Shown here piece after piece: positions 9,185-17,217 of a stretch of DNA of 64,000 nt. The stretch is from NCBI GenBank assembly GCA_031292485.1, contig JARLHA010000005.1, positions 1 to 64,000 on the forward strand. Direction: 5' to 3'. This stretch comes from Mucilaginibacter sp. (lineage in GTDB: Bacteria > Bacteroidota > Bacteroidia > Sphingobacteriales > Sphingobacteriaceae). The position numbers were made by a program, and so were the translations under genes. Below the pieces are notes generated by a model. The model did not search any database and was not told the DNA's origin. It saw nothing but the letters and a program-made list of their open reading frames with translations. Position 1 is the stretch's first letter. Each line of letters begins with the position of its first letter.

Positions 9185-9346
9185 ATCCTTGAAATTAAAA
9201 TTCCGTTATAATTGTATATTCAAACTAAAACCTGCCGCAGCAAGTTACCGGGCTTAGCTGCAGGCAAAAAACGAATCTTGGTTCATCCATTCAATTACTC
9301 ACCTTATATATAAGGAGCATTATTGAAGGCAACCTGCTGAGCAGCA

Positions 9347-9745
9347 TCAAATCCGTAATGAACAAAAATTGAGGTAAGCGTGCTGGCGTCGGCTCAAAAA
9401 AAGCGCGCAGGCGTAGTCAATACTTTTGTTTAAAGCCAACCCGCTAACACTGCTAATCAACATTAACAGGAAAATAGCTGTAGCCGCCTTAAAAAAGAAC
9501 GAAAGATTTTGCTTGTTTTCGATAATGGTTTTGCTCGTTCGATGAAAAAGGATAGAAGAATTATTGCCCCCGTTATATACCCATACCGCGTGGGCGCAGA
9601 TTGAAGTAATTATAGTGCTTTGGCCGCCTGTTTGATACTTATTATATTTAGGCAGAAAGAACAGGTTAGACAATGAAATACCCAAATATATCATCATCAA
9701 TGATAAAGACAGGCATTTCCTTATTTTATTTTCAACCGTTTTCAC
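9347..9745 (-). CDS. Small membrane protein of unknown function
   Basis: A 132-aa frame starting MKTVENKIRK with three hydrophobic segments, near residues 12-30, 40-55 and 85-105. I recognise no family. No other gene competes for this stretch and the composition fits its neighbours, but there is no recognisable motif and the C terminus is irregular. It stands alone between the DUF6515 gene and the DUF47 gene. Confidence 0.5.
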   Translation of the reverse strand: MKTVENKIRKCLSLSLMMIYLGISLSNLFFLPKYNKYQTGGQSTIITSICAHAVWVYNGGNNSSILFHRTSKTIIENKQNLSFFFKAATAIFLLMLISSVSGLALNKSIDYACALFLSRRQHAYLNFCSLRI

Positions 9746-9977
9746 AACTTATAAAGTTACCTATATTATAACCTTTAAAAGCAAAAAAAGTTTAATAATG
9801 AACATTTTCAGCTTTGCTTTTATAAACGATTTGTCGTGAATGCTTATTACTCAAAAAAAACGTTTTATGCCCTGCAAAGCATTTAACGGGCGAAAAATGA
9901 ATTAAGGATTACATTAAAACCATTATCGCCCGGTTAATAATTGTTGCGGTTATAATTTATTTAATATTAAAGGTGAA

Positions 9978-10012
9978 CTTAACGCCTGCTTAACATTGCA
10001 AAGCTATTTTTG
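9978..10012 (+). promoter_or_regulatory. Candidate Pho-box promoter of the DUF47 gene
   Basis: Two 7-base direct repeats, CTTAACG and CTTAACA, are separated by 4 bases (9978-9995). They are followed after 9 bases by TATTTTTG (10005-10012), a full match to TAnnTTTG. Geometry is the same as before the porin at 7662-7696. This is the clearest promoter in the left third of the window. Confidence 0.6.
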
Positions 10013-10033
10013 GGTTGAGGTGAAAACACAACC

Positions 10034-10672
10034 ATGGGCAATATGCTAAGTAATTTTTTAACAAACCGGGCCTTATTTTTTGATCAGTTTGACCTTGCCG
10101 CCAATAACGTAGTTGAAATGGCAAGATTACTGCAAACAGTAGTAGAAACTGACGACAGATCAGACCTGGAGGCTATGTATAAACAGATCAATAAAAAGGA
10201 AAACCTGGGCGACGATATTACACATAAGATCAACCTTTACCTTAATAAAATAATTTTCCCTCCGTTAACCCGTCCAAATATACATGCGTTGGCATCAGCG
10301 CTTGATGATATAGCAGATGCTATACATGAAGCCGGGGGCCGTATGTACCTGTATGCGATAGATGAATTTTCGCCGGCCATTAAACAGATAGCCATCATTA
10401 TATTAAAGGCAAGCCTGGAGGTGGAAAAAGCCGTAAAAATACTAAGGAAAACAAAAAAAACCGGCGAACTGCCTATGATATGCCGCCACATTAAAAACTA
10501 TGTAAACATGGCCGATCAGGTTTACTACCATGCCGTAGCCGATTTGTTTGCCGATGAAAAAAACGCTATCAAACTGATCAAATACCGCGAGATCCTGTTA
10601 TCGCTGGAAACATCTGTAAATAAATGCAAAGGGGTAACTGATGTATTGAATACGATTATGATAAATGGGTGA
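10034..10672 (+). CDS. DUF47 family PhoU-like phosphate transport regulator
   Basis: A 212-aa helical protein of the DUF47/TIGR00153 family, distantly related to PhoU. DDIADAIHEAGGRMYLY near residue 90 and the paired acidic/His helices are typical. These proteins usually sit immediately before a PiT-type low-affinity phosphate permease and act with it. Here no permease follows; the next gene is convergent. The upstream Pho-box-like element suggests phosphate control. Start ATG at 10034 gives the expected length. Confidence 0.9.
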   Translation: MGNMLSNFLTNRALFFDQFDLAANNVVEMARLLQTVVETDDRSDLEAMYKQINKKENLGDDITHKINLYLNKIIFPPLTRPNIHALASALDDIADAIHEAGGRMYLYAIDEFSPAIKQIAIIILKASLEVEKAVKILRKTKKTGELPMICRHIKNYVNMADQVYYHAVADLFADEKNAIKLIKYREILLSLETSVNKCKGVTDVLNTIMING

Positions 10673-10732
10673 ATAAGGTAAAAGGTAAAAGAAACTGCAA
10701 CGCCGGTAGTGAAATGCCTTAAACGCGGTAAT

Positions 10733-10777
10733 GGCGAAAAGTTAAAGGCAAAAAACCTTTGCCCTTAACTTTTCGCC
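10733..10777. terminator. Bidirectional hairpin between DUF47 and XRE genes
   Basis: A 20-bp stem with one mismatch (10733-10752 with 10758-10777) and a short loop lies between the two convergent genes. Its arms belong to a dispersed GGCGAAAAGTTAAAGG-type intergenic repeat. Related sequence lies near 14605-14695 and 19360-19390. Confidence 0.6.
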
Positions 10778-10797
10778 TTTAACCTTTAACCTCCTTA

Positions 10798-11181
10798 TTA
10801 TCCTGCTTTTTGCTGCTGCAGGTGCAACTGATTTTTAAGATCGTTCAATTCAAGTTCATAGGCGCGCATACGGGCATGCAGTATATCCAGCTCGGTACGC
10901 ATCATTTGAATTTCGGTGATCAGTTTGGCCGACTCAGGTTTATTGATCTTTTTTTCGCCGGTGCCGAGGATCAGCCACTCGGGCGAGTATTTTAACTGGA
11001 AACAAAGCTTTCGGATAAGATAATAACTAACATCCTGCTTTTTATTGATCACTTTGCTGATAAAACCCTGGTCAACGCCAATGGCATTGGCAAGGGCCAG
11101 CTGGCCACCATGCTCCTTTACTATTACCTTTATCCGTTTTACCAGTGCTTCGTCAGACATTTGGCTGCAATAATAAAACAT
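10798..11181 (-). CDS. XRE-type helix-turn-helix protein with coiled-coil tail
   Basis: A 127-aa protein. Residues 10-75 form a Cro/CI-like DNA-binding fold (ALANAIGVDQGFISKVINKK is the helix-turn-helix, followed by SPEWLILGTG). Residues 85-125 form a Leu/Glu/Gln-rich coiled coil suited to dimerisation. The start could also be the internal Met at residue 8 (MSDEAL). It has no partner gene in the same orientation. Target unknown. Confidence 0.8.
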   Translation of the reverse strand: MFYYCSQMSDEALVKRIKVIVKEHGGQLALANAIGVDQGFISKVINKKQDVSYYLIRKLCFQLKYSPEWLILGTGEKKINKPESAKLITEIQMMRTELDILHARMRAYELELNDLKNQLHLQQQKAG

Positions 11182-11562
11182 TTTGTTGTATTAGGTTGGA
11201 AAAGTTACAATAAGTTGTCGGGGTGGCAAAGTCATTGGGCCATTAAGTCATTGGTTGGCTGCGAAGGTTAATGGGACCAGCTTTATTGTCCTCTGCTTGT
11301 CTCTGCGCACCTCTCTGCGTTCTCCGCGGTAAAATTACCCGCGAAGGGTGCTGAAAAGGGTTGAATTTGCCTATTACAACCTCTTAAAACATTACAACTT
11401 ACCAGAAATAAAAAAAGGTTGTAACACCTGCCGGTATTACAACCCTCTTCAACTAAACCATTAAACTATGAACCCTTAACTAAACTAAATCTCTTATTTT
11501 TAAAATTTTTACAATTTACACAAACCTGTTACAATGCCTTCCAACCAATACAACCTTTACAA
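11182..11562. other. Intergenic region with dispersed-repeat sequence
   Basis: No gene is supported. The stretch 11278-11335 (CTCTGCGCACCTCTCTGCG type) resembles a repeat also seen inverted at 20966-21040. The right part is AT-rich with no open frame over 50 codons. Confidence 0.5.
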
Positions 11563-11961
11563 CTAACACGCCAGCTCAAACGATCCGCCCTGGCTTTGTA
11601 CCTGCTCAAGCAGTTCATCAAGTTTTTGATTATATGCTTCGATGGAAATCTGCCCGTTGTTGTATTTTGACGATAACAATTTAAGCTCCTGCACTTTGGA
11701 AAGCCTGTTGCTTTCTGATTGTGTACTGTAGATCTTACTCATTGATGCAGCGTCGGCCATATTTTGCGGCACATCATCAAAACGCAGCGCTGTTTTTAAT
11801 ACACTAATTTTTTGCTCTGTTGATTTTAACATAAACAGGGGCGGCACACTCCGGGTTTCTTTTAAAACGGTATTCACTTTTACTGTTTGCTTTTTATCAA
11901 ACTTTAATATTAAGGTAACTATTACCACACCCGTTAGCGAAAAGAAGAATAAAAATTCCAT
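11563..11961 (-). CDS. Membrane-anchored hypothetical protein
   Basis: A 132-aa protein with one N-terminal membrane segment (residues 3-19) followed by a basic stretch (KFDKKQTVK). A soluble part rich in Lys, Gln, Ser and Leu has a predicted helical segment near residues 95-125. The C terminus is probably cytoplasmic by the positive-inside rule. No family recognised. It is flanked by non-coding DNA on both sides. Confidence 0.65.
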   Translation of the reverse strand: MEFLFFFSLTGVVIVTLILKFDKKQTVKVNTVLKETRSVPPLFMLKSTEQKISVLKTALRFDDVPQNMADAASMSKIYSTQSESNRLSKVQELKLLSSKYNNGQISIEAYNQKLDELLEQVQSQGGSFELAC

Positions 11962-12160
11962 AGCTGCAAAAATTATATCAAATCAAATCTTTGATTCTGG
12001 TGTATTTTTACGTTACTAACTGTCTGATGGTTACGCTTTTTGTGAATATTTTTTTACTGGTTCATAGTTCATGGTTGATAGTTCATAGCAGTAAGCGGAT
12101 TGTCGATAATAATAGCCCGATTCTTATTAATTTGGGCATATTTTTTCCATAAACCATGAA

Positions 12161-12661
12161 CTACACCCTCTTCTCGTAACAATAAAATCGCAGCCCTTCG
12201 CGGAAGCCCAGGCCTATTTCGCCGGCAAACACATAGCCAAGTTTAGGGAAAAGGCGTTGGGTGGCATGGTTGGCGGTATTGGTATCTATCTTTAGCGCAT
12301 TTATTCCTTTGTTTGTGGCCACCTCTTCAGCTTTGAGCAATAATGCAGCGGCAATGCCTTTGCCCTGATGTTTGGGGCTGACCGCAAGGCGATGGGTAAC
12401 AATTGAAGGCTCATTTAAATCCCAGCCCACTTCGGCGTACTCGGGTGACTGATCTGTAGTAATAGCTGATACCCCGACTATTTCATCGTCAATAGCTGCC
12501 ACCCATAATTGCTGCAAGGCAATGTCTTTTTCAAAAACCTCCGCATTGGGGTATGTGCTGTCCCATTGAAAATTACCGGCGGCGATCATTGCCGGCACCA
12601 CCTCGGCAATCATTTGTATTATTTGGGGGATATCACTAAGTTCGGCAAGGCGTATCTGCAT
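12161..12661 (-). CDS. GNAT family N-acetyltransferase
   Basis: A 166-aa protein with the GNAT fold. It begins MQIRLAELSDIPQIIQMI, has the acetyl-CoA pyrophosphate loop HQGKGIAAALL near residue 100 and the downstream AT-RLFPKLGYVFAGE element near 130-145. It transfers an acetyl group from acetyl-CoA to an unknown amine acceptor in the cytoplasm. Length and motif order are typical. It precedes nothing in operon order; the DUF5995 gene upstream on the same strand is 77 bases away. Confidence 0.88.
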   Translation of the reverse strand: MQIRLAELSDIPQIIQMIAEVVPAMIAAGNFQWDSTYPNAEVFEKDIALQQLWVAAIDDEIVGVSAITTDQSPEYAEVGWDLNEPSIVTHRLAVSPKHQGKGIAAALLLKAEEVATNKGINALKIDTNTANHATQRLFPKLGYVFAGEIGLGFREGLRFYCYEKRV

Positions 12662-12738
12662 TTGAAAAATTTATGGACGAAAGTATTTTATTTGGGGGAG
12701 AACCGGAAACTTAAGCCACAATTTTTACAACTCTCCTA

Positions 12739-13515
12739 TTACCCCACCACAATTTTCGCCTTCACCCCTTCATGCATCGTTTTAATTATATGCGCAGCGT
12801 TTTTCCATTCAAACAAATGGATGAGCCAGATCGTAAACCGTAAAAAACCTTTATTATTAATCAGGCTGCCGCCGAGTTTAAAAATGGTTTCGTCGCGTGC
12901 TGCAATGCAGGCATCGTAATCAGCTTTGGTTTTTTTGGTGGCCAGTTCTTCGGCAAAGCACCATGCGCCGTCGCGGGCGTTATCAATGCTAAACTGGATC
13001 AGTATATTGGCCTGGTTGCCTGCATGCAGCCCCAAAAGCGAAAGCAGCGGCGATACCTGGTCTATTTCATTTAAAACCTGGTAGGTTAAGGCCGAGATGA
13101 TGGTATTGATGTTATCAAAATCATTATGGATAGCTTCCAGCTGCCCGTTTGATACCGCTACCGCAGCAATCCCCAGATCGAGGTTGATATGGGCGCTCAT
13201 CCCCAAAAACAATTGCTGCAAAACCAATAGCGAAGAATTTTTGGTGGCATCAAAGGCAATCCGCCACGAGGCGGTAACCGGCTGTCCGGTTTTCCAGGCG
13301 TTTAAAGCATCAAGGTAGCGGCTGGCAAAAATCACGTCCAGTTTTTCCATTAGCGGGCCGTTTTCAAACTGCCCCTTTGCTATGCCCGCTTTTACGCCTG
13401 CCGTTACTTTATAATATAAGGCGGCAAAATAACCCAGCCGGCTATTTGTACGGATGCTTTCAGCAATTATTGATTCCAATTGCAGCAATACATCATCAAT
13501 ATTAAGGGCGGGCAT
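12739..13515 (-). CDS. DUF5995 family protein
   Basis: A 258-aa soluble protein. Typical DUF5995 signatures are RLGYFAALYYKVT near residue 25, the block FASRYLDALNAWKTGQPVTASWRIAF near 90, HINLDLGIA near 130 and DNARDGAWCFAE near 195. Conserved His and Asp residues suggest a metal-dependent enzyme, but its reaction is unknown. No signal peptide. It lies upstream of the GNAT gene on the same strand and they may be co-transcribed. Confidence 0.75.
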   Translation of the reverse strand: MPALNIDDVLLQLESIIAESIRTNSRLGYFAALYYKVTAGVKAGIAKGQFENGPLMEKLDVIFASRYLDALNAWKTGQPVTASWRIAFDATKNSSLLVLQQLFLGMSAHINLDLGIAAVAVSNGQLEAIHNDFDNINTIISALTYQVLNEIDQVSPLLSLLGLHAGNQANILIQFSIDNARDGAWCFAEELATKKTKADYDACIAARDETIFKLGGSLINNKGFLRFTIWLIHLFEWKNAAHIIKTMHEGVKAKIVVG

Positions 13516-13561
13516 GGGTATGTTTGGGGTTTAGGATCTATGGTTTACAATGTACAGGTGA

Positions 13562-13714
13562 TTAATCATATTTTAACACATAATAACTTTTGTGGCAGTT
13601 GCTGCAATGATACCGCCGTTTTTTTGAAAATGGCCTGAACAATTTAAAAAAGAAACTCCGGTGCACCTTTTGCACAAAAAGGGTCCCGCATTTGGGGCAA
13701 TCAGGGTAAATCAT
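13562..13714 (-). CDS. Small zinc-ribbon protein, 50 aa
   Basis: A short gene read directly from the sequence. The protein starts MIYPDCPKCGTLF and contains CPKC at residues 6-9 and CSNC at residues 37-40, followed by HKSYYV. Between them is a basic aromatic linker (FFFKLFRPFSKKRR). The two CxxC knuckles form a classic zinc ribbon. The stop is TAA at 13562. It is probably a nucleic-acid-binding or structural protein; no function can be assigned. Confidence 0.7.
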   Translation of the reverse strand: MIYPDCPKCGTLFVQKVHRSFFFKLFRPFSKKRRYHCSNCHKSYYVLKYD

Positions 13715-13819
13715 ATCAACTAATTTGTGTTATAAAGCTATACCATTTTTGTTAAAAATTATAATAAAATATAGAAGATTGCCATTTAGCGACGCCGGGT
13801 AGAGAGCGCTGAAGCGATT

Positions 13820-13972
13820 TTACCGGGTACGGTACTTGCCCGATTGCTGTTTAAACTGAACGACAACTATCCAGACAAGCAAAACCAGCAAGGTATAAAC
13901 ACCAATATTTTGCGGCAGGTTGCCAGCACTTAATTCATTCAAAATAAAATGGAAAATCTGGTTAAAGGTCAT
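13820..13972 (-). CDS. Small single-span membrane protein, 50 aa
   Basis: Starting at the ATG at 13972 the product is MTFNQIFHFI to SGKYRTR. It has an amphipathic N-terminal helix, one membrane segment (YTLLVLLVWIVVVQF, residues 26-40) and a basic tail. A longer version from 14014 would add 14 residues. Function unknown. Confidence 0.5.
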   Translation of the reverse strand: MTFNQIFHFILNELSAGNLPQNIGVYTLLVLLVWIVVVQFKQQSGKYRTR

Positions 13973-14113
13973 TGGTTTAAGTTTGACATAAACTTGAACG
14001 CAAAATAAGCCCAAAATGTTTCATTACCTTAAAAGAAACGGTAACTATTTTATTACAAAAACAGCATCAAAAAATCACAACAATGTTAAAATACCGGGTT
14101 TGCACGCTGATAT

Positions 14114-14578
14114 TCAGGAAGGATCATCGGTTGAGGTGATCTGCTCGAAATAAGCCAGGGTAGTTTCGTAAATTTCATCGTCCTTGCCTTTTATCCATCG
14201 CAAGGGAATAGCAATCTCGCTGCCATAGTCTGATTCAAATTTCAATTCAATTTTCATGGTCGAGGCGCTTCGCCCGCGGATCAGGCTGATCTCCTTAATG
14301 TCGGTCCATTCGATGCTTACATCGCGGATATAATCGCTGATCCCCTCGTCATCCAGCTGCAGCGCGATATCACCTTTTATAGCGGGTATCACCCTTTTAG
14401 TGATGATGACGGCAGAAAGCCCGATAAATATCATTCCGCAAAAGCCATACACTGCCCAAATCAAAACAGAATTAACTGCCAGCACATTTCGCAATAAAAG
14501 CAACATCAATATCGTCATCACCGCAAGCGTACCGAGGCTGAATTTAAAACTGTATGGATATTGTGTCGGTTCAAACAT
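14114..14578 (-). CDS. STM3941-like membrane protein with PH-type domain
   Basis: A 154-aa protein with two adjacent membrane segments (about residues 15-32 and 36-60) followed by a soluble beta domain. The pattern LDDEGISDYIRDVSIEWTDIKEISL near residues 78-100 resembles the STM3941/YcxB PH-like fold. These are integral inner-membrane proteins of unknown role. It is separate from neighbours by more than 100 bases each side. Confidence 0.6.
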   Translation of the reverse strand: MFEPTQYPYSFKFSLGTLAVMTILMLLLLRNVLAVNSVLIWAVYGFCGMIFIGLSAVIITKRVIPAIKGDIALQLDDEGISDYIRDVSIEWTDIKEISLIRGRSASTMKIELKFESDYGSEIAIPLRWIKGKDDEIYETTLAYFEQITSTDDPS

Positions 14579-14696
14579 GGATATAAATGTAGGGAAGAAA
14601 GGTGAAAGGCAAAAGCTGAAAATTATCTAAGTACTATCCAATGCGCTAGCAAAGCAAATAAAAACCATTTACCTTTCGCCTTTAACCTTTCACCTC

Positions 14697-15398
14697 CTAA
14701 TGATTATGCTTCTTATGAATATCCTTCACTAAGCACAGCTTTTTAATGTCGGCAATTTTTACTACAAAGGGTGCATATTTAAGGCGGTCGCCTACCAATT
14801 CGGTCACATTGTCCGAGTGGGCTATTACCTCGTCGGGGCTGTCGCCGGCGAGCAGGCGTTTGTACATGCGGTAGTCGCCCCATTCAATATAATAAACCTC
14901 GCCGGGCAATATCTTTTTATCGTGGATAACCTTTAGCGCCACCCAGCAGCCGTTCTCCAGGTAGGGGTACATGGAGTGGCCCCAAACCGGCAGCGCGAAG
15001 TCGCAATCCTCAATCCCCGGAAAATTCATGTGCCCAACGGGCTCTTTATCATTGATATCGTTATAAACCTCAACGCCCGTAGCGGTAGCCGTAATCTCGA
15101 ACATAGGTATACCTTCCGACAGCCTGCTGACTGCCGGATTTTCAGAATTATTTGTATTTTTTCTTCCTGTTAAGAAATCACTGTATTTTTCTTTAAAAAT
15201 TCTGAATTTTTCAGGATCAATATTTTGCCTGCTCTTTATGATTTCTGTAATTGAGCTGGCCGAATTGTACCCAAGCACCTCGGCAAGCTGTGCATTACCA
15301 GCAAAGGCTTTCCCCCTAAGTTGGTTATAAAGAATTATAAACTCCAGGGTTTCGGGCCTGATAGTTTTTATCTTATTGGGTTTCAGCGGTTCATCCAT
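14697..15398 (-). CDS. S24-type (LexA/CI-like) transcriptional repressor
   Basis: A 233-aa two-domain regulator. The N-terminal helix-turn-helix spans about residues 20-65 (LAEVLGYNSASSITEIIKSRQ). The C-terminal S24 domain has the catalytic serine in GHSMYPYLENG near residue 140 and the lysine in YRMYKRLL near 185. The usual Ala-Gly cleavage site is replaced by a TATGV context, so self-cleavage is uncertain. Phage CI repressors and host SOS-type regulators share this layout. It lies 8.5 kb from the phage cluster and diverges from a 57-aa gene, which may be its target. Confidence 0.85.
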   Translation of the reverse strand: MDEPLKPNKIKTIRPETLEFIILYNQLRGKAFAGNAQLAEVLGYNSASSITEIIKSRQNIDPEKFRIFKEKYSDFLTGRKNTNNSENPAVSRLSEGIPMFEITATATGVEVYNDINDKEPVGHMNFPGIEDCDFALPVWGHSMYPYLENGCWVALKVIHDKKILPGEVYYIEWGDYRMYKRLLAGDSPDEVIAHSDNVTELVGDRLKYAPFVVKIADIKKLCLVKDIHKKHNH

Positions 15399-15667
15399 AA
15401 CCTTAAATTATTTTTAATTTTTTCTTGGCTAATATACAGAAATTTCTTTATATTTGTTCTGTAATAATTCACTAAAGTAAGCAAATTTTTATAAAAGCAA
15501 ATATGATTGTTAAAGAATTTCAAGATTTTTTATGGGAGAGCTTTGTGCCTCCCTAAAGGCTGCAGGTTAAACTATCTGAACAACTAATACACATTTAATC
15601 TTCCGTACTTCCGGTCTTTCGGTCTTTACTGACTTCCGGACTTTCCTGACAAAATAAACTAAACCCC

Positions 15668-15841
15668 ATGCACCTTGCCTATTCAGCTATCAGCACAAAC
15701 ACACCACACCAGCAACAGGAAAACAGCCTGAGCGAGCGGCAGCTCCGCTATCTGGCTTACCTGGTAACCTGCCAAAAATACCGCCGCGAAATTGTGGCCA
15801 TACAGAAATACCTGCCGGGCTGGGCGCCTGAGTTTAGGTAG
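15668..15841 (+). CDS. Small protein of 57 aa, no recognised domain
   Basis: Read directly: MHLAYSAISTNTPHQQ to LPGWAPEFR, stop TAG at 15841. It has a Gln-rich N terminus followed by a charged amphipathic helix (LSERQLRYLAYLVTCQKYRREIVAIQ, roughly residues 21-46). The coding quality is good and there is no competing frame. It lies divergent to the S24 regulator. A similar small product is familiar to me from other Mucilaginibacter genomes, but I cannot verify this here. Confidence 0.6.
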   Translation: MHLAYSAISTNTPHQQQENSLSERQLRYLAYLVTCQKYRREIVAIQKYLPGWAPEFR

Positions 15842-15845
15842 GTGA

Positions 15846-16030
15846 GAGTTCATAGTTGATGGTTCATAGTTGATGGTTCATAGTTCATAGTAGAATGTGG
15901 CGCCAAAAACTATTAACCCATCCATGAACCATAAACTATGAACCATGAACTAAAACCAGTTGATGGTTCATAGTAGAATGTAACGCCAAAAACTATTAAC
16001 CCCACCCAAACCATGAACTATTAACTATGA
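15846..16030. repeat. Tandem copies of a TTCATAG/CTATGAA inverted repeat
   Basis: Two near-identical units, about 15846-15958 and 15959-16030, each start with GTTGATGGTTCATAG and then share CGCCAAAAACTATTAACCC. Each closes with the reverse complement ACTATGAAC. Similar elements occur near 12059-12160, 32118-32206, 34150-34240 and 48600-48690. The last CTATGAACCC overlaps the start codon of the next gene. Confidence 0.8.
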
Positions 16031-16458
16031 ACCCAAAAATGATACGCATCAATCAAAAACTAAAAGACAAACTATGGTGGCTCGTGATCTCTGTTGATTA
16101 CGACTATAGCCGCATCTGCATTGCCGACCACGACATGAACAGCGAAACGCTCACCCTTTGGCTGGAAGACAAACAGGATTTTAAAAATTCGCTGGACGAC
16201 TGCCTGCAACTGGATATCCCGGCAAAGCAATTCGCCAAACTGATTAAAGAGGAAAATTTAAACACCTATGAAGGCAGCAAAATGCACCCGTCAAAAAATT
16301 ACGTATACAAAACCCGCATCGAAATAAACGAAGCCCTGGCCTGGTATAATAACGATGCCACAATGGCTGAACAGGGCTGGGCCCGGGAAGCGGTATTGAA
16401 ACACTTATTAACTCAACTGATAGAGACAGAAGCTCATGGAATTGAAGAATGGATCTGA
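16027..16458 (+). CDS. Hypothetical protein, 143 aa
   Basis: A soluble acidic protein starting MNPKMIRINQ. The first ATG lies inside the upstream repeat, so the ATG at 16039 (MIRINQKLKDK) is an equally good start. Recognisable features are limited to a Trp-rich N terminus (DKLWWLVISVDY) and a C-terminal helix ending GIEEWI. No family known to me. Confidence 0.6.
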   Translation: MNPKMIRINQKLKDKLWWLVISVDYDYSRICIADHDMNSETLTLWLEDKQDFKNSLDDCLQLDIPAKQFAKLIKEENLNTYEGSKMHPSKNYVYKTRIEINEALAWYNNDATMAEQGWAREAVLKHLLTQLIETEAHGIEEWI

Positions 16459-16570
16459 TAAACTACTAACAACCCGAATAAGCTGATAAGATTAGTCTTT
16501 TATTTTAAGTATGCCAAATGACATATATAACATTAATTTATTTTTAGTTCCGCCCCTTACTCAACCCCTC

Positions 16571-16783
16571 CTACCCTTCCGCTTCATCGGCAAAAAGGAG
16601 CAGGTCCTGGTGAAAGGTATCGCGTTTAAAACTGTCGCCGGCAAAATAAACTACATTAACCAGTTCGTCGCTTTCGGTAAATTTACCGGGGGTATCTTCA
16701 TTCAAAAAGTAACCTTCAACTACCATCTGCGGCCCGTCGGTTATTAAAATAACCACATCGCCTAAAACAAATTTCTTTTCCAT
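16571..16783 (-). CDS. DUF2158/YodC-like small protein
   Basis: A 70-aa protein beginning MEKKFVLGDVVILITDGPQMVVEGYF. The pattern GDVV-L-GGP-M-V (here GDVVILITDGPQMVV), followed by a central VVYFAGDSFKRDTF, is the DUF2158 signature. The fold is SH3-like and function is unknown. A leftward reading is preferred over the overlapping plus-strand frame because of this family pattern. Confidence 0.75.
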   Translation of the reverse strand: MEKKFVLGDVVILITDGPQMVVEGYFLNEDTPGKFTESDELVNVVYFAGDSFKRDTFHQDLLLFADEAEG

Positions 16784-16851
16784 GGTGCAGTGTTTTTCAC
16801 TGTAAAATTAACAACATACATCAATTAACTACTAATTAAAAATTAATAAAC

Positions 16852-17004
16852 ATGACTATTACCAATAACCCCAAAACCTGGTTCATCCTGCTGCTTTTAG
16901 CATTTATTTTTAGCGTGATGCTGATCATGATCCGCTATTACAATTCGGATGCTTATTACCAGGAAAAAATTGACAATCATTCGGAAATAGTGGATACAAT
17001 ATGA
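16852..17004 (+). CDS. Small single-span membrane protein, 50 aa
   Basis: Read directly: MTITNNPKTW, then a strongly hydrophobic span (FILLLLAFIFSVMLIMI, residues 11-27), then RYYNSDAYYQEKIDNHSE to the TGA at 17002-17004. One membrane helix with a charged tail. The AT-rich upstream leader and clean frame support a real gene. No function assigned. Confidence 0.55.
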   Translation: MTITNNPKTWFILLLLAFIFSVMLIMIRYYNSDAYYQEKIDNHSEIVDTI

Positions 17005-17029
17005 GGTACCGCAACCACCCACCCCTTCA

Positions 17030-17181
17030 CGTCATTCCGAACTTGTTTCGGCACCCCACCGACAGGTGACCCGCCGATAGGTTGACACTGACGGGTGACC
17101 GCCAGCAAGGCGGCTAAGCGCCCGGCAACTTAGCGCATGGTTACCCAACGTGTGAGGTGCCGAAATAAATTCGGCGTGACG
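17030..17181. repeat. Composite inverted repeat, 150 bp
   Basis: The outer arms, CGTCATTCCGAA...TTTCGGCACC at 17030-17053 and GGTGCCGAAATAAATTCGGCGTGACG at the right end, form a long imperfect stem. Inner arms GGTGACCCG/CGGGTGACC and CCGCC/GGCGG nest inside. It has no open frame and resembles a REP- or MITE-like element. Confidence 0.7.
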
Positions 17182-17217
17182 GCTGGGGGATAATGGCAAA
17201 TTTTACCTACTTTAGTC

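Noticed and set aside
8509..9257. Several long frames antisense or out of phase to the Gly-rich gene
   Set aside because: They arise from the GC-rich Gly codons of the DUF6515 gene, which has a signal peptide and recognisable repeats.
14697..17004. Second prophage remnant around the S24 regulator
   Set aside because: Only a repressor-like gene and small hypothetical genes are present; no structural, integrase or lysis gene supports a separate prophage.
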